NCBI RefSeq assembly: GCF_000018045.1
Contig: NC_009792.1
Coordinates: forward strand, 930,001-994,000
DNA from: Citrobacter koseri ATCC BAA-895
Lineage (GTDB): Bacteria; Pseudomonadota; Gammaproteobacteria; Enterobacterales; Enterobacteriaceae
Length of the DNA: 64,000 bases
Reading direction: 5' to 3'
In this document: in pieces, positions 25,193-34,419 of the stretch
Numbering within the stretch: position 1 is the stretch's first letter
Layout: each line of letters opens with the position of its first letter
Translations under genes and position numbers: made by a program
Notes under the pieces: model-generated
What the model was told of the DNA's origin: nothing
The model's database searches: none
What the model saw: only the letters and a program-made list of their open reading frames with translations

Positions 25193-26143
25193 GTGAATTT
25201 CCAGCAACTTAAAATCATCCGCGAGGCGGCCCGTCAGGATTACAACCTGACTGAAGTCGCCAATATGCTTTATACCTCTCAGTCGGGAGTGAGTCGGCAT
25301 ATTCGCGAGCTTGAAGATGAGCTCGGTATTGAAATTTTTATCCGGCGCGGCAAGCGCCTGCTCGGGATGACAGAACCGGGTAAGGCGCTGCTGGTCATTG
25401 CCGAGCGCATCCTGAATGAGGCCAGCAATGTTCGCAGACTGGCCGACCTGTTCACCAATGATACATCTGGCGTACTGACCATTGCCACGACGCACACCCA
25501 GGCGCGATATAGTTTACCGGAAGTGATCAAAGCCTTTCGCGAGATTTTCCCGGAAGTCCGACTGGAGCTTATTCAGGGCACGCCGCAGGAGATAGAGGGG
25601 CTGTTGCAAAACGGTGGCGCGGATATCGGCATTGCCAGTGAGCGTCTGAGTAATGATCCGTTGCTGGTGGCCTTTCCCTGGTTTCGCTGGCACCACAGTT
25701 TATTAGTACCTCGCGATCATCCCCTGGTGCAGACCTCGCCACTGACGCTGGAAGCGATCGCGCACTGGCCGCTAATCACTTATCGTCAGGGCATTACAGG
25801 GCGCTCCCGTATTGATGAAGCCTTCTCCCGCAAAGGGTTGTTGCCGGATATTGTTCTGAGCGCTCAGGACTCTGATGTGATCAAAACGTACGTTGCTCTG
25901 GGGCTGGGGATTGGATTGGTCGCCGAGCAATCCAGCGGCGAGCAGGAAGAGGGGGCGCTGACGCGTCTTGATACCCGACATTTATTTGATGCCAATACCG
26001 TCTGGCTGGGGCTGAAACGCGGACAGTTACAGCGCAACTATGTCTGGCGGTTTATTGAGTTGTGTAATGCGGGGCTGTCTGTCGAAGATATTAAGCGGCA
26101 GGTGATGGAGTCGGATGAGGCGGTCATTGATTATCAGATATAA
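25193..26143 (+). CDS. cbl: LysR-type regulator Cbl
   Basis: 316 aa from a GTG start, matching the length of E. coli Cbl; a longer reading from 25115 is not supported. The N-terminal helix-turn-helix (LTEVANMLYTSQSGVSRHIR) and CysB-like effector domain are clear. Cbl activates genes for aliphatic sulfonate use (ssu, tau) under sulfate limitation, and nac-cbl is a known tandem pair that can be co-transcribed. Confidence 0.95.
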   Translation: MNFQQLKIIREAARQDYNLTEVANMLYTSQSGVSRHIRELEDELGIEIFIRRGKRLLGMTEPGKALLVIAERILNEASNVRRLADLFTNDTSGVLTIATTHTQARYSLPEVIKAFREIFPEVRLELIQGTPQEIEGLLQNGGADIGIASERLSNDPLLVAFPWFRWHHSLLVPRDHPLVQTSPLTLEAIAHWPLITYRQGITGRSRIDEAFSRKGLLPDIVLSAQDSDVIKTYVALGLGIGLVAEQSSGEQEEGALTRLDTRHLFDANTVWLGLKRGQLQRNYVWRFIELCNAGLSVEDIKRQVMESDEAVIDYQI

Positions 26144-26147
26144 AGCA

Positions 26148-26175
26148 AAAAGCCCGCTAAAAAGCGGGCTTCTTT
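26148..26175 (+). terminator. Terminator after cbl
   Basis: AAGCCCGC (26150-26157) and GCGGGCTT (26164-26171) form a stem followed by CTTT. The A-tract on the left makes it usable from the other strand for the convergent tRNA-Asn. Confidence 0.85.
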
Positions 26176-26180
26176 AAATT

Positions 26181-26256
26181 TGGCTCCTCTGACTGGACTC
26201 GAACCAGTGACATACGGATTAACAGTCCGCCGTTCTACCGACTGAACTACAGAGGA
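26181..26256 (-). tRNA. tRNA-Asn (GUU), second copy
   Basis: 76 bp identical to 23771-23846, with a GTT anticodon and encoded CCA. The identity continues a few bases into the 5' flank (AATCGTGTGAACG), showing a duplicated unit. Transcription is convergent with cbl. Confidence 0.97.
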
Positions 26257-26356
26257 ATCGTGTGAACGAGGCGAATAATACTGACCGCTCTGTAACGTGT
26301 CAACAGTAAAATTCGCACGTCATTTCAATTGGTTAATTAATCTTCAAAACCACGAT

Positions 26357-27154
26357 TTAATGGACGTGTGATGTCGGTATATTGTCCTCTTCTGGGTTAT
26401 CACGCAGTCGCAGTAAGGGGTCCTGGCGATAAAACTGACAAAAACGTTGCCACAATGCCGGGAAACGCGGGGCGAACAGTTCCGGGGCGCTGAAGAAGTA
26501 TTCTGACAGAACCGCAAAGCATTCAGCAGGGTCGGTTGCTGCGTAAGCATCAATGCTGGATGCGGTTTCACCCACAAGATCAATTTCATCCTGAATATTG
26601 TTCATAGCCGCGTGGAGATCGTGCTCCCAACTGGCCACTTCGCGCAGAGGAATCAACGGGATGCCGCTGGCCCGGTCGCCATTGCGCATATCAAGTTTAT
26701 GCGCCACTTCATGGATAATCAGATTGAAGCCGGACGCATCGAAGGAGTCCTGGATATCAAGCCAGTTCAGAATTATTGGGCCTTGCTGCCAGCTTTGCCC
26801 GGACTGGACAACGCGCTGGTTATGCACCAGACCAATATCATCTTCCCATTCATCATCCACAACAAAAGGCACAGGGTAGATCAGCACTTCATGGAAGCCA
26901 TCGAGCCATTCGATGCCCAGCTCCAGAACCGGGAGACAAAAAAGCAGCGCAATACGCGCGCTTTTCAACGCATCCAGTTCAAATCCCTGAAGAGCGACCA
27001 ACCTTTTTTGCTGTAAAAAACGCTCGGCCAGCGCAATTAATCTGGCTTGCTCTTGCGCGGTCAGGTTGACCAGGAGGGGAATTGCCAGGGCGTCATCCCA
27101 CGGCAAGGCCGCATTCTGGTCTGTTTCGTGTACTTTCCAGGGCCACTTAATCAT
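26357..27154 (-). CDS. mtfA: MtfA peptidase (Mlc titration factor A)
   Basis: 265 aa. The zinc-peptidase motif HEVAHKLD lies near residue 150, with a downstream Glu-rich ligand region ([14 protein letters not shown]). MtfA binds the glucose repressor Mlc and so affects ptsG expression; it is also an aminopeptidase. Length and sequence match the E. coli protein (YeeI). It stands alone between tRNA-Asn and tRNA-Ser, as in the E. coli backbone. Confidence 0.94.
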
Positions 27155-27247
27155 CGTTTTGCTCGCAAACTCGTCACTTGAACAAAATTGCAGGAACAGG
27201 GTCTGTTAAAATGCCAAATTACCTGGCATCATGGCAACCACCAGAAC

Positions 27248-27337
27248 GGAGAGATGCCGGAGCGGCTGAACGGACCGGTCTCGAAAACCGGAGTAGGGGC
27301 AACTCTACCGGGGGTTCAAATCCCCCTCTCTCCGCCA
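27248..27337 (+). tRNA. serU: tRNA-Ser (CGA)
   Basis: 90 bp with the long variable arm of a serine tRNA, a CGA anticodon (GGTCTCGAAAACC) and encoded CCA. It matches E. coli serU. It marks the left boundary of the mrk insertion. Confidence 0.97.
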
Positions 27338-27946
27338 CTATTCAAGCACTTAGTTCACTCCCTTTCAACGACCCCCGTCACACTTGGTATAGTGTTGGTA
27401 TATTCACCGGGTATGCTTCTCGCCATCATCCTCCTCCGATTTTTCCAGAACAGGACGAGTCAGCATCGGGGAACACTTGCGCTTTGCGATCGGCAACAAA
27501 CCTCTGGCTTTCCGTTTTATGACCGGAGAATAACGGCTTCTCTTTGCCGGGTTCGCCGCGAATTTAACCGGTTATCTTATTTGGCAATATTGGTGAAGCA
27601 CTGACAGGCAGTACAGAGAGAAATTGTAGAAGTTTTAAGATAGCAATATGCCATTGAGTGGATTTTTCTATTTTTCAGGTGAGGATTAATAGGTGTAATC
27701 CTGTTAAACGGCCTCAATCAAGATATGAAAAAATGTATATTTGACTCCGAAATAGCATTCTTTGACGCCGACAGCATCAACGAGTTTTTATCGAGTTCGT
27801 TTTTGATACCTTAAATATAGCAGCTTCCGGTCAGTCGAAGTTTCTATTAACAGTCGCACAAGTAAGAATCGCATATCGCTTCTGATTTTTGTGTGAACTC
27901 ACTGTTTGCTCATTGATACTTAATTCACTCTGACAAGGAAATGGCA
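27338..27946. other. Non-coding region between serU and mrkA
   Basis: About 600 bp with no credible gene. The first 270 bp after serU have mixed composition and could hold a junction scar. From about 27640 the DNA is AT-rich and should contain the mrkA promoter and long leader. A TTGATA at 27803-27808 is the reverse of the TATCAA element recalled for MrkH binding, but a single hexamer is weak evidence. A ribosome site AAGGA precedes mrkA. Confidence 0.5.
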
Positions 27947-28555
27947 ATGAAAAAGGTTCTTCTCTCTGCTGCAATCGCGACTGCATTTTTTGGCATGGCT
28001 GCGGCAAATGCTGCTGATACTAATGTCGGCGGCGGTCAGGTTAATTTCTTCGGTAAAGTTACCGACGTATCTTGTACTGTTTCCGTAAACGGCCAGGGCA
28101 GCGATGCTAATGTTTATCTGTCTCCGGTAACGTTAACGGAAGTTAAAGCTGCGGCTGCGGATACCTATCTGAAACCAAAATCTTTCACCATCGATGTTTC
28201 TAACTGCCAGGCGGCGAATGGTGATCCACAAGATGACGTGAGCAAACTGGGTGTGAACTGGACCGGCGGCAACCTGCTGGCGGGCGCTTCCGGCAAACAA
28301 CAGGGCTACCTGGCCAATACGGAAGCGGCTGGCGCGAAGGATATCCAACTGGTTCTGTCTACCGATAACGCCACCACGCTGGCCAAGAAAATCATCCCGG
28401 GAGACACCGCTCAGCCGAAAGCGACTGGCGACGCGGCTGCCGTTCAGGATGGCGCGCGTTTCACTTACTATGTTGGTTATGCCACCAGCACGCCTGACAG
28501 CGTGACAACCGGTGTGGTCAATAGCTATGCGACTTACGAAATTACCTACCAGTAA
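27947..28555 (+). CDS. mrkA: Type 3 fimbriae major subunit MrkA
   Basis: 202 aa with a signal peptide ending at AANAA. It is nearly the same sequence as Klebsiella MrkA (VGGGQVNFFGKVTDVSCTV, penultimate Tyr in ATYEITYQ). It polymerises into the type 3 fimbrial shaft that promotes biofilm on surfaces. The start at 27947 gives the right ribosome spacing; the ATG at 27941 is too close to the site. It is the first gene of mrkABCDF and should be activated by MrkH with c-di-GMP. Confidence 0.96.
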   Translation: MKKVLLSAAIATAFFGMAAANAADTNVGGGQVNFFGKVTDVSCTVSVNGQGSDANVYLSPVTLTEVKAAAADTYLKPKSFTIDVSNCQAANGDPQDDVSKLGVNWTGGNLLAGASGKQQGYLANTEAAGAKDIQLVLSTDNATTLAKKIIPGDTAQPKATGDAAAVQDGARFTYYVGYATSTPDSVTTGVVNSYATYEITYQ

Positions 28556-28608
28556 TATCGGCTGAGAGATAAAACCGCCTCGCGCCGGGGCGGTATAAAA
28601 CGATAATA

Positions 28609-28637
28609 AAGCGGCCGCTGCTGCCGCTTATTTTTTA
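28609..28637 (+). terminator. Terminator-like hairpin between mrkA and mrkB
   Basis: AAGCGGC (28609-28615) and GCCGCTT (28623-28629) form a 7-bp stem followed by ATTTTTTATT. It lies 14 bp before mrkB. A leaky terminator here would give more major subunit than assembly proteins. A second GC-rich hairpin at about 28575-28593 may protect the mrkA mRNA end. Confidence 0.7.
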
Positions 28638-28650
28638 TTCAGAGGTCAGC

Positions 28651-29352
28651 ATGAAGCTTATTGCCCTTTTTTTCTGTTTCATTTTTAGTTTTGCGGCTAA
28701 TGCTAATAACATTATTGTTAATGGCACCCGCTTTATTTATCCAGGAAATGAAAAAGAAATAACGGTGCAGCTCTCTAATACCGCAGATCGTCCGGCACTG
28801 GCACAAGCCTGGCTGGATAACGGTAATGCCGATGCGACGCCGGATACGATTACTACACCATTTATTATTACACCACCTATTTCCCGCGTTGACGCTAAAA
28901 GCGGTCAGACTTTGCGTATTAAGCTCGGCAGCAATGCAGGGCTCGCTAAAGATAAAGAGACATTATGGTGGCTGAACCTTCTGGAAATTCCGCCGGTAGA
29001 GGCTAACCAGAAAAATGAAGGGCAGAATATTCTGCAACTGGCGATTCGTTCTCGCTTTAAGTTTATCTATCGTCCGAATGGATTAGGCAACCGTGATGCG
29101 GCGGCGGAAAAGTTGGTGCTTTCCGCCAACGGCAGCAGCCTGTCCGTCAACAATCCCACGCCTTTTTATATCACCGTAAGCCGTATCTCTCGTGACGGCG
29201 GCAAAGCGCTGAACAGCAAAACGGTGATGTTTGCCCCACAGTCCAGTCAGACCATCGCACTTTCCTCGACAGTGAACAAAGGCGAGACCCTGACTGTTAA
29301 CAACATTAATGACTATGGCGCAGATGTCGCAGTGAAAGTTGCCGTTAAATAA
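28651..29352 (+). CDS. mrkB: Type 3 fimbriae periplasmic chaperone MrkB
   Basis: 233 aa with a signal peptide (about 1-18). It shows the two Ig-like domains of PapD-type chaperones, including LWWLNLLEIPP in the G1-strand region and the surface pattern FKFIYRP. It folds and caps Mrk subunits by donor-strand complementation before delivery to MrkC. It sits between mrkA and mrkC with an 11-bp gap to the latter. Confidence 0.95.
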   Translation: MKLIALFFCFIFSFAANANNIIVNGTRFIYPGNEKEITVQLSNTADRPALAQAWLDNGNADATPDTITTPFIITPPISRVDAKSGQTLRIKLGSNAGLAKDKETLWWLNLLEIPPVEANQKNEGQNILQLAIRSRFKFIYRPNGLGNRDAAAEKLVLSANGSSLSVNNPTPFYITVSRISRDGGKALNSKTVMFAPQSSQTIALSSTVNKGETLTVNNINDYGADVAVKVAVK

Positions 29353-29363
29353 GGGAAACGATC

Positions 29364-31850
29364 ATGAAGCAGAGGTCAATCCGCCCGGAAAGATTAAGTA
29401 CGGCAATTGCGATTGCACTGTACTGCTTTCCGCCATTTTCAAGCGGCCAGGAAAACCCAGGAACGGTTTATCAGTTTAACGATGGCTTTATTGTCGGCAG
29501 TCGCGAAAAGGTCGATCTGTCGCGCTTTTCCACGAGCGCTATCTCCGAGGGCGTTTACTCACTTGATGTGTATACCAATGGTGAGTGGAAAGGCCGCTAC
29601 GACCTGAATATCACCCGTGGAAAAGACGGCAAAATGGGCGTCTGCTACACCAAAGCGATGCTGATGCAATACGGTATCTCGCCAGAAAAATTTAACCCAC
29701 AGCTTAGCGCGAAAGAGGGCTATTGCGGACGACTGCAAGAGTGGCGTAACGAAGAAAATGTCAGCGACAACCTGATTCAGTCCTCTCTGAGGCTGGATAT
29801 TTCCGTACCGCAAATCTACGAAGATCAGCGCTTTAAGAATTTTGTCAGCCCGGAGTTCTGGGATAAAGGCGTTGCGGCGCTGAATTTAGGCTGGATGGCG
29901 AACGCCTGGAACAGCCACACGTCATCGGCCAACGGGTCAGATAACAGCAGCGCCTATCTTGGCGTTAACGCGGGTCTTTCCTGGGACGGCTGGCTGCTCA
30001 AACACATTGGTAACCTGAACTGGCAACAGCAGCAGGGGAAGGCGCACTGGAACAGCAACCAGACCTACCTGCAACGTCCGATTCCGCAAATTAACTCGAT
30101 TGTCAGCGGTGGGCAGATTTTTACCAACGGTGAGTTTTTCGACACCATCGGCCTGCGAGGGGTAAATCTGGCGACCGATGACAATATGTTCCCGGACGGT
30201 ATGCGTTCCTATGCCCCGGAAATTCGCGGCGTGGCGCAAAGTAACGCGCTGGTGACGGTACGTCAGGGCAACAATATTATCTATCAGACCACCGTGCCGC
30301 CGGGACCGTTTACGTTACAGGATGTTTACCCTTCCGGCTATGGCAGCGACCTTGAGGTTTCAGTAAAAGAAGCCGATGGCTCGGTACAGGTGTTCAGCGT
30401 GCCTTATGCCTCGGTAGCGCAATTACTGCGTCCGGGGATGACCCGCTATGCGCTCTCTGCCGGTAAGGTTGATGATAGTTCGCTGCGCAATAAACCGATG
30501 CTCTACCAGGCGACCTGGCAACAGGGCTTAAATAACCTGTTCACCGGCTATGCTGGCGTGACCGGTTTTGATGACTATCAGGCATTCCTGCTGGGGACCG
30601 GGATGAACACCGGCGTCGGCGCCTTGTCATTCGATGTCACCCATTCGCGGTTGAAGAGCGATACCCTTGACGAGCATGGTCAGAGCTACCGCGCCACCTT
30701 TAACCGTATGTTCACCGAAACGCAGACCAGTATTGTCCTGGCGGCGTATCGTTACTCCACCAAAGGCTACTACAACCTGAACGACGCGCTGTACGCCGTC
30801 GATCAGGAAAAGAACCACAACAGCAACTACACCGTGTGGCGACAGAAAAACAGCATGACCTTTACCGTAAACCAGAACCTGCCGGACGGCTGGGGCGGTT
30901 TCTACTTAAGCGGTCGGGTTTCGGATTACTGGAACCGTTCAGGCACGGAGAAGCAGTATCAGCTCAGCTATAACAATATGTTCGGTCGCCTCTCATGGTC
31001 GGTCAGCGCTCAGCGCGTCTATACGCCGGACAGCTCCGGTCATCGTCGCGACGATCGCGTTTCGCTCAACTTTAGCTACCCGCTGTGGTTCGGCGAGAAT
31101 CGCACCGCGAATCTGACGTCAAATACCTCGTTCAACAACTCGCACTTCGCCAGCTCGCAGATTGGCGTCAACGGCTCGCTGGACAGTGAAAACAACCTCA
31201 ACTACGGCGTATCGACCACCACCGCGACTGGAGGCCAGCACGATGTGGCGCTGAACGGCAGCTATCGTACCCCGTGGACCACGCTGAACGGCAGTTATAG
31301 CCAGGGCGAAGGGTATCGTCAGAGCGGTCTGGGCGCCAGCGGGACGCTGATTGCCCATCAGCATGGCGTGGTGTTCTCGCCGGAAAGCGGCACCACGATG
31401 GCGCTGATCGAAGCGAAAGATGCCGCAGGCGCCATGTTGCCAGGTTCGCCGGGGACCCGCATTGACAGCAACGGCTACGCCATTCTGCCGTATCTGCGGC
31501 CTTACCGGATTAACGCCGTTGAAATTGACCCGAAAGGCAGTAATGACGATATCGCTTTCGACCGTACCGTGGCGCAGGTTGTGCCGTGGGAGGGGAGCGT
31601 AGTCAAAGTTGCCTTCAATACCACGGTGCAAAACAACATCACGGTGCAGGCGCGCCAGGCGAATGGCCTGCCGTTACCGTTCGCCGCCACGATTTTTGAC
31701 CCGAGCGGAAAAGAGATCGGTGTTGTGGGGCAGGGCAGCATGATGTTTATCAGCGACGCCAGCGCGTCAAAGGCCACGGTTAAGTGGAATGGCGGGCAAT
31801 GTACGGTGGATCTGAGTCAGGCAAAAACAAAGGAAACGCTATGTCGCTGA
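29364..31850 (+). CDS. mrkC: Type 3 fimbriae outer-membrane usher MrkC
   Basis: 828 aa. A signal region is followed by the N-terminal periplasmic domain (FNDGFIVGSREKVDLSRFS), a 24-strand barrel with plug (VRQGNNIIYQTTVPPGPF), and C-terminal domains ending in a disulfide-containing segment (CTVDLSQAKTKETLCR). Length and order match FimD/PapC-type ushers. It secretes and orders the Mrk subunits. The end overlaps mrkD by 10 bp. Confidence 0.96.
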   Translation: MKQRSIRPERLSTAIAIALYCFPPFSSGQENPGTVYQFNDGFIVGSREKVDLSRFSTSAISEGVYSLDVYTNGEWKGRYDLNITRGKDGKMGVCYTKAMLMQYGISPEKFNPQLSAKEGYCGRLQEWRNEENVSDNLIQSSLRLDISVPQIYEDQRFKNFVSPEFWDKGVAALNLGWMANAWNSHTSSANGSDNSSAYLGVNAGLSWDGWLLKHIGNLNWQQQQGKAHWNSNQTYLQRPIPQINSIVSGGQIFTNGEFFDTIGLRGVNLATDDNMFPDGMRSYAPEIRGVAQSNALVTVRQGNNIIYQTTVPPGPFTLQDVYPSGYGSDLEVSVKEADGSVQVFSVPYASVAQLLRPGMTRYALSAGKVDDSSLRNKPMLYQATWQQGLNNLFTGYAGVTGFDDYQAFLLGTGMNTGVGALSFDVTHSRLKSDTLDEHGQSYRATFNRMFTETQTSIVLAAYRYSTKGYYNLNDALYAVDQEKNHNSNYTVWRQKNSMTFTVNQNLPDGWGGFYLSGRVSDYWNRSGTEKQYQLSYNNMFGRLSWSVSAQRVYTPDSSGHRRDDRVSLNFSYPLWFGENRTANLTSNTSFNNSHFASSQIGVNGSLDSENNLNYGVSTTTATGGQHDVALNGSYRTPWTTLNGSYSQGEGYRQSGLGASGTLIAHQHGVVFSPESGTTMALIEAKDAAGAMLPGSPGTRIDSNGYAILPYLRPYRINAVEIDPKGSNDDIAFDRTVAQVVPWEGSVVKVAFNTTVQNNITVQARQANGLPLPFAATIFDPSGKEIGVVGQGSMMFISDASASKATVKWNGGQCTVDLSQAKTKETLCR

Positions 31851-32836
31851 GTAAAAGACTGACGCTTTTTATTGGATTAATGGCGCTGGGGACAACGTCG
31901 GCATGGGCTTTCTGCTCGCGCCTTTCACAGCCGACGGTGACATTAGACATGGCCATCGGGCGAGTGGTTGTTCCGCCGGATCTGCCGGTGGGCTCAGTGA
32001 TTGTGTCCCGTGACTGGACAATGTCGGCGTCGGGTGGAGCAAGCTATAGCTGTTCAGCCGGTACTAACCGTTTTGCGGCGAAAATTGTCGTGCCCGGAGC
32101 CACCGACCTGGGGAATAAAATTTATTCGACAAACGTAGACGGCATCGGCTTGCGTTTTAGTCGCGGTGGCGCAACGGTCAATATTGTCTACCCGGATGTC
32201 TACTCCTCCTATGTCAACAGGCAGACCAATTATTCACTGGAAGGCTCCCGTTTTACGCTGGAAGTGATTAAAACTGCGAGCGTGACCGGCAGTGGCACCC
32301 TGGCGGCGGGGAAATATACCTCTTATGACTGGGAAAACGGCAGTAACCCGATCCTTGAAACGTTCCTCAGCGCCAATGCCATCACCGTCGTCTCGCCCTC
32401 CTGTACCGTGTTAAGCGGTAAGAATATGAACGTTGATATCGGTACGATTAAGCGCAGCGATCTGAATGGCGTTGGCACCACGGCGGGAGGCAAAGATTTT
32501 AATATCCAGTTGCAGTGCAGCGGCGGCGTAAGTGAATCCGGTTTCGCCAATATCCATACGACATTTTCCGGCAACCTGGCGACAAGCACCACTGCCGCTC
32601 AGGGCGTGCTCATCAACGAAAAAAGCGGAAACGCTGCGGCGAAAGGGATTGGCGTCCAGGTACTGAAAGATGGCACCCCGCTGGAATTTAGCAAGAAATA
32701 TAATATCGGCACCTTGCAGACCCAGGAAACCCGTTACATTACATTGCCTTATCGTGCACGCTTCTATCAATACGCATCGACCACAAGTACCGGTGAGGTG
32801 GAGTCGCACATGATCTTTAACCTGACGTACGATTAA
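31841..32836 (+). CDS. mrkD: Type 3 fimbriae tip adhesin MrkD
   Basis: 331 aa from the ATG at 31841 (AAAGGA site within the end of mrkC), equal to the Klebsiella MrkD length. It has a signal peptide (to AWA), an N-terminal receptor-binding domain with a Cys pair and a C-terminal pilin domain (starting near CTVLSGKNMNVDIG) that ends in a beta-zipper motif (MIFNLTYD). MrkD binds collagen-type ligands. The binding domain is the variable part and its specificity here cannot be read. Confidence 0.93.
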   Translation: MSLSKRLTLFIGLMALGTTSAWAFCSRLSQPTVTLDMAIGRVVVPPDLPVGSVIVSRDWTMSASGGASYSCSAGTNRFAAKIVVPGATDLGNKIYSTNVDGIGLRFSRGGATVNIVYPDVYSSYVNRQTNYSLEGSRFTLEVIKTASVTGSGTLAAGKYTSYDWENGSNPILETFLSANAITVVSPSCTVLSGKNMNVDIGTIKRSDLNGVGTTAGGKDFNIQLQCSGGVSESGFANIHTTFSGNLATSTTAAQGVLINEKSGNAAAKGIGVQVLKDGTPLEFSKKYNIGTLQTQETRYITLPYRARFYQYASTTSTGEVESHMIFNLTYD

Positions 32837-32850
32837 TTCGGGAGGTGGGT

Positions 32851-33501
32851 ATGCGTGATTCAGCACAGTATAAAAATATCAGACGACTCACTCAGTTGAC
32901 CCTGATAAGCGGAATGCTTGTCGCCTCTTCAGCGTGGGGATTTGAAACCAATTACGATAGCGGACGGGTGGACTTCGCAGGACGAGTGACGGATATCTCC
33001 TGTAGCGTGGCGCTCAACGGGGGCGACAATGCGGGCAGCGGTAGCGTCTGGCTGGCTCCGGTAAGCCTGGCGGAAGTACATGCCCGTGGCGCGGGCGCAT
33101 TTATGAAACCGCAATCCTTCACCCTGGAATTGTCGAACTGTCAGTTACGTCATGATGGTGGCGCTGCGAATAACGATGAGATCAGCACGGTAAGTGTGCG
33201 CTGGATTGATGGATTCACGGTCAATACCGTCGGCAACGAAAATGCCGGTTATCTGGCGAATACACGAGCGGATGGGGCCAGCCATATTTTTCTGGCGCTG
33301 TCGACCAACGACAATAATACGCTGGATAAAAGCAACAAAATTGTTCCGGCTGACCCGCAGCAAAACCGGGTGCCTTTGGTGGAAAAAGCGGTAAGCGGCG
33401 GTGTGTTTACTTATTACATCGGTTACGTTACGCCAGCGCCGGAGAAAGCGACCAGTGGCCCGTTGACCAGTTGGGCAACCTGGGAGTTAGTGTATAACTG
33501 A
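32851..33501 (+). CDS. mrkF: Type 3 fimbriae minor subunit MrkF
   Basis: 216 aa from the ATG at 32851 with a GGAGGT site. It resembles MrkA (DFAGRVTDISCSV, penultimate Tyr in SWATWELVYN). MrkF is incorporated in small amounts and helps anchor or stabilise the fimbria. It is the last gene of the operon, followed by a strong terminator. Confidence 0.93.
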   Translation: MRDSAQYKNIRRLTQLTLISGMLVASSAWGFETNYDSGRVDFAGRVTDISCSVALNGGDNAGSGSVWLAPVSLAEVHARGAGAFMKPQSFTLELSNCQLRHDGGAANNDEISTVSVRWIDGFTVNTVGNENAGYLANTRADGASHIFLALSTNDNNTLDKSNKIVPADPQQNRVPLVEKAVSGGVFTYYIGYVTPAPEKATSGPLTSWATWELVYN

Positions 33502-33527
33502 TTTCTTGCGTGTGAAGGTTGATTTTG

Positions 33528-33554
33528 ATGCCGGAATCTTCCGGCATTTTTTTC
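33528..33554 (+). terminator. Terminator between mrkF and mrkJ
   Basis: ATGCCGGAA (33528-33536) and TTCCGGCAT (33539-33547) form the stem, followed by TTTTTTT. It separates the convergent mrkABCDF and mrkHIJ units. Confidence 0.9.
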
Positions 33555-33560
33555 CCTTTT

Positions 33561-34277
33561 TTAAACCGTAATCTCTTCTTTGACCAGTTGTTCAATACTG
33601 ACTTCTTTCCAGTAATGCCCCTGAATGGCAAACCACTCCATACCCTGCAACCATTTCTTATGCGCTTCGCTTTCGACGCCTTCAATAATCACATTATGTT
33701 GGTTACGGGAAAGGAAAGTGACCAGCGCATCCATTAATGGCCGACCAGACTCTTTCTGCATTAAATGCCAGAAGAAGTTTCTGTCGATTTTGACATAGTC
33801 AAAATGATAGCCACGAATCGCGTTAATTCCCGCGTAGCCAGCGCCAAAGTCATCGAGCCAGAGTAAGGAGCTGTGGGAATCACACCAGGCGGCGAGAGAG
33901 TTATTCAACAGTTCGTTAGAGTTTTCCGTGAGTTCAAAGTGAACGCAGCCCAGTGCTTTGACTTTCGCTTTCACTTCTGGCCGTAGCAGGACGCTGAGTA
34001 TATGGTCGTCAACGTTAATCGTGGCAGAAACATTGTTTTTTATAAACCACGCTTTATGTTTTTCTATTAACGCCAGTTGTTCCATAAAGATACTTTCCCG
34101 TAAGTCCGCATTGGCATAACGAAATAACTCTTCTGGAGAAACAGGGATATGGTCAAAGCGGCTCAGGCACTCAACGGCGACAAGCGCCCCGAGAGGTGAA
34201 AACATTTTTTGGAAGACATATCGAACGGATATATCGCTACGTGACAAATTATGATTGAAAAACATAAGTGCGTCCAT
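33561..34277 (-). CDS. mrkJ: EAL-domain c-di-GMP phosphodiesterase MrkJ
   Basis: 238 aa, essentially one EAL domain. The EAL triplet is ECL in VECLSRF. Other catalytic motifs are kept (FELTEN, WLDDFGAGY, VKIDRNFF, EGVES, QGHYW), so activity is expected. MrkJ lowers c-di-GMP and so opposes MrkH and type 3 fimbriae. It is convergent with mrkF and follows mrkI after 142 bp, the same layout as in Klebsiella. Confidence 0.94.
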   Translation of the reverse strand: MDALMFFNHNLSRSDISVRYVFQKMFSPLGALVAVECLSRFDHIPVSPEELFRYANADLRESIFMEQLALIEKHKAWFIKNNVSATINVDDHILSVLLRPEVKAKVKALGCVHFELTENSNELLNNSLAAWCDSHSSLLWLDDFGAGYAGINAIRGYHFDYVKIDRNFFWHLMQKESGRPLMDALVTFLSRNQHNVIIEGVESEAHKKWLQGMEWFAIQGHYWKEVSIEQLVKEEITV

Positions 34278-34419
34278 TATATCTCGTCAGAAATCAGTTC
34301 AGCGGTGAGAGGGGGTGGTATTAATATAAGTGATATTTTTGTCGGTGAAAATGATTGGCAGGGGGCTGGTTAACAATTAATTATCGGTTTTTGATTGGTC
34401 ATCTGCACATTTAATATGT

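Noticed and set aside
27803..27808. MrkH box in front of mrkA
   Set aside because: Only a single TTGATA hexamer is seen in AT-rich DNA, not a convincing tandem or palindromic site, so it is not called as a feature.
30000..31631. Antisense open frame of 170 codons inside mrkC
   Set aside because: A shadow of the GC-rich usher gene; no ribosome site and a composition typical of reverse-strand artefacts.
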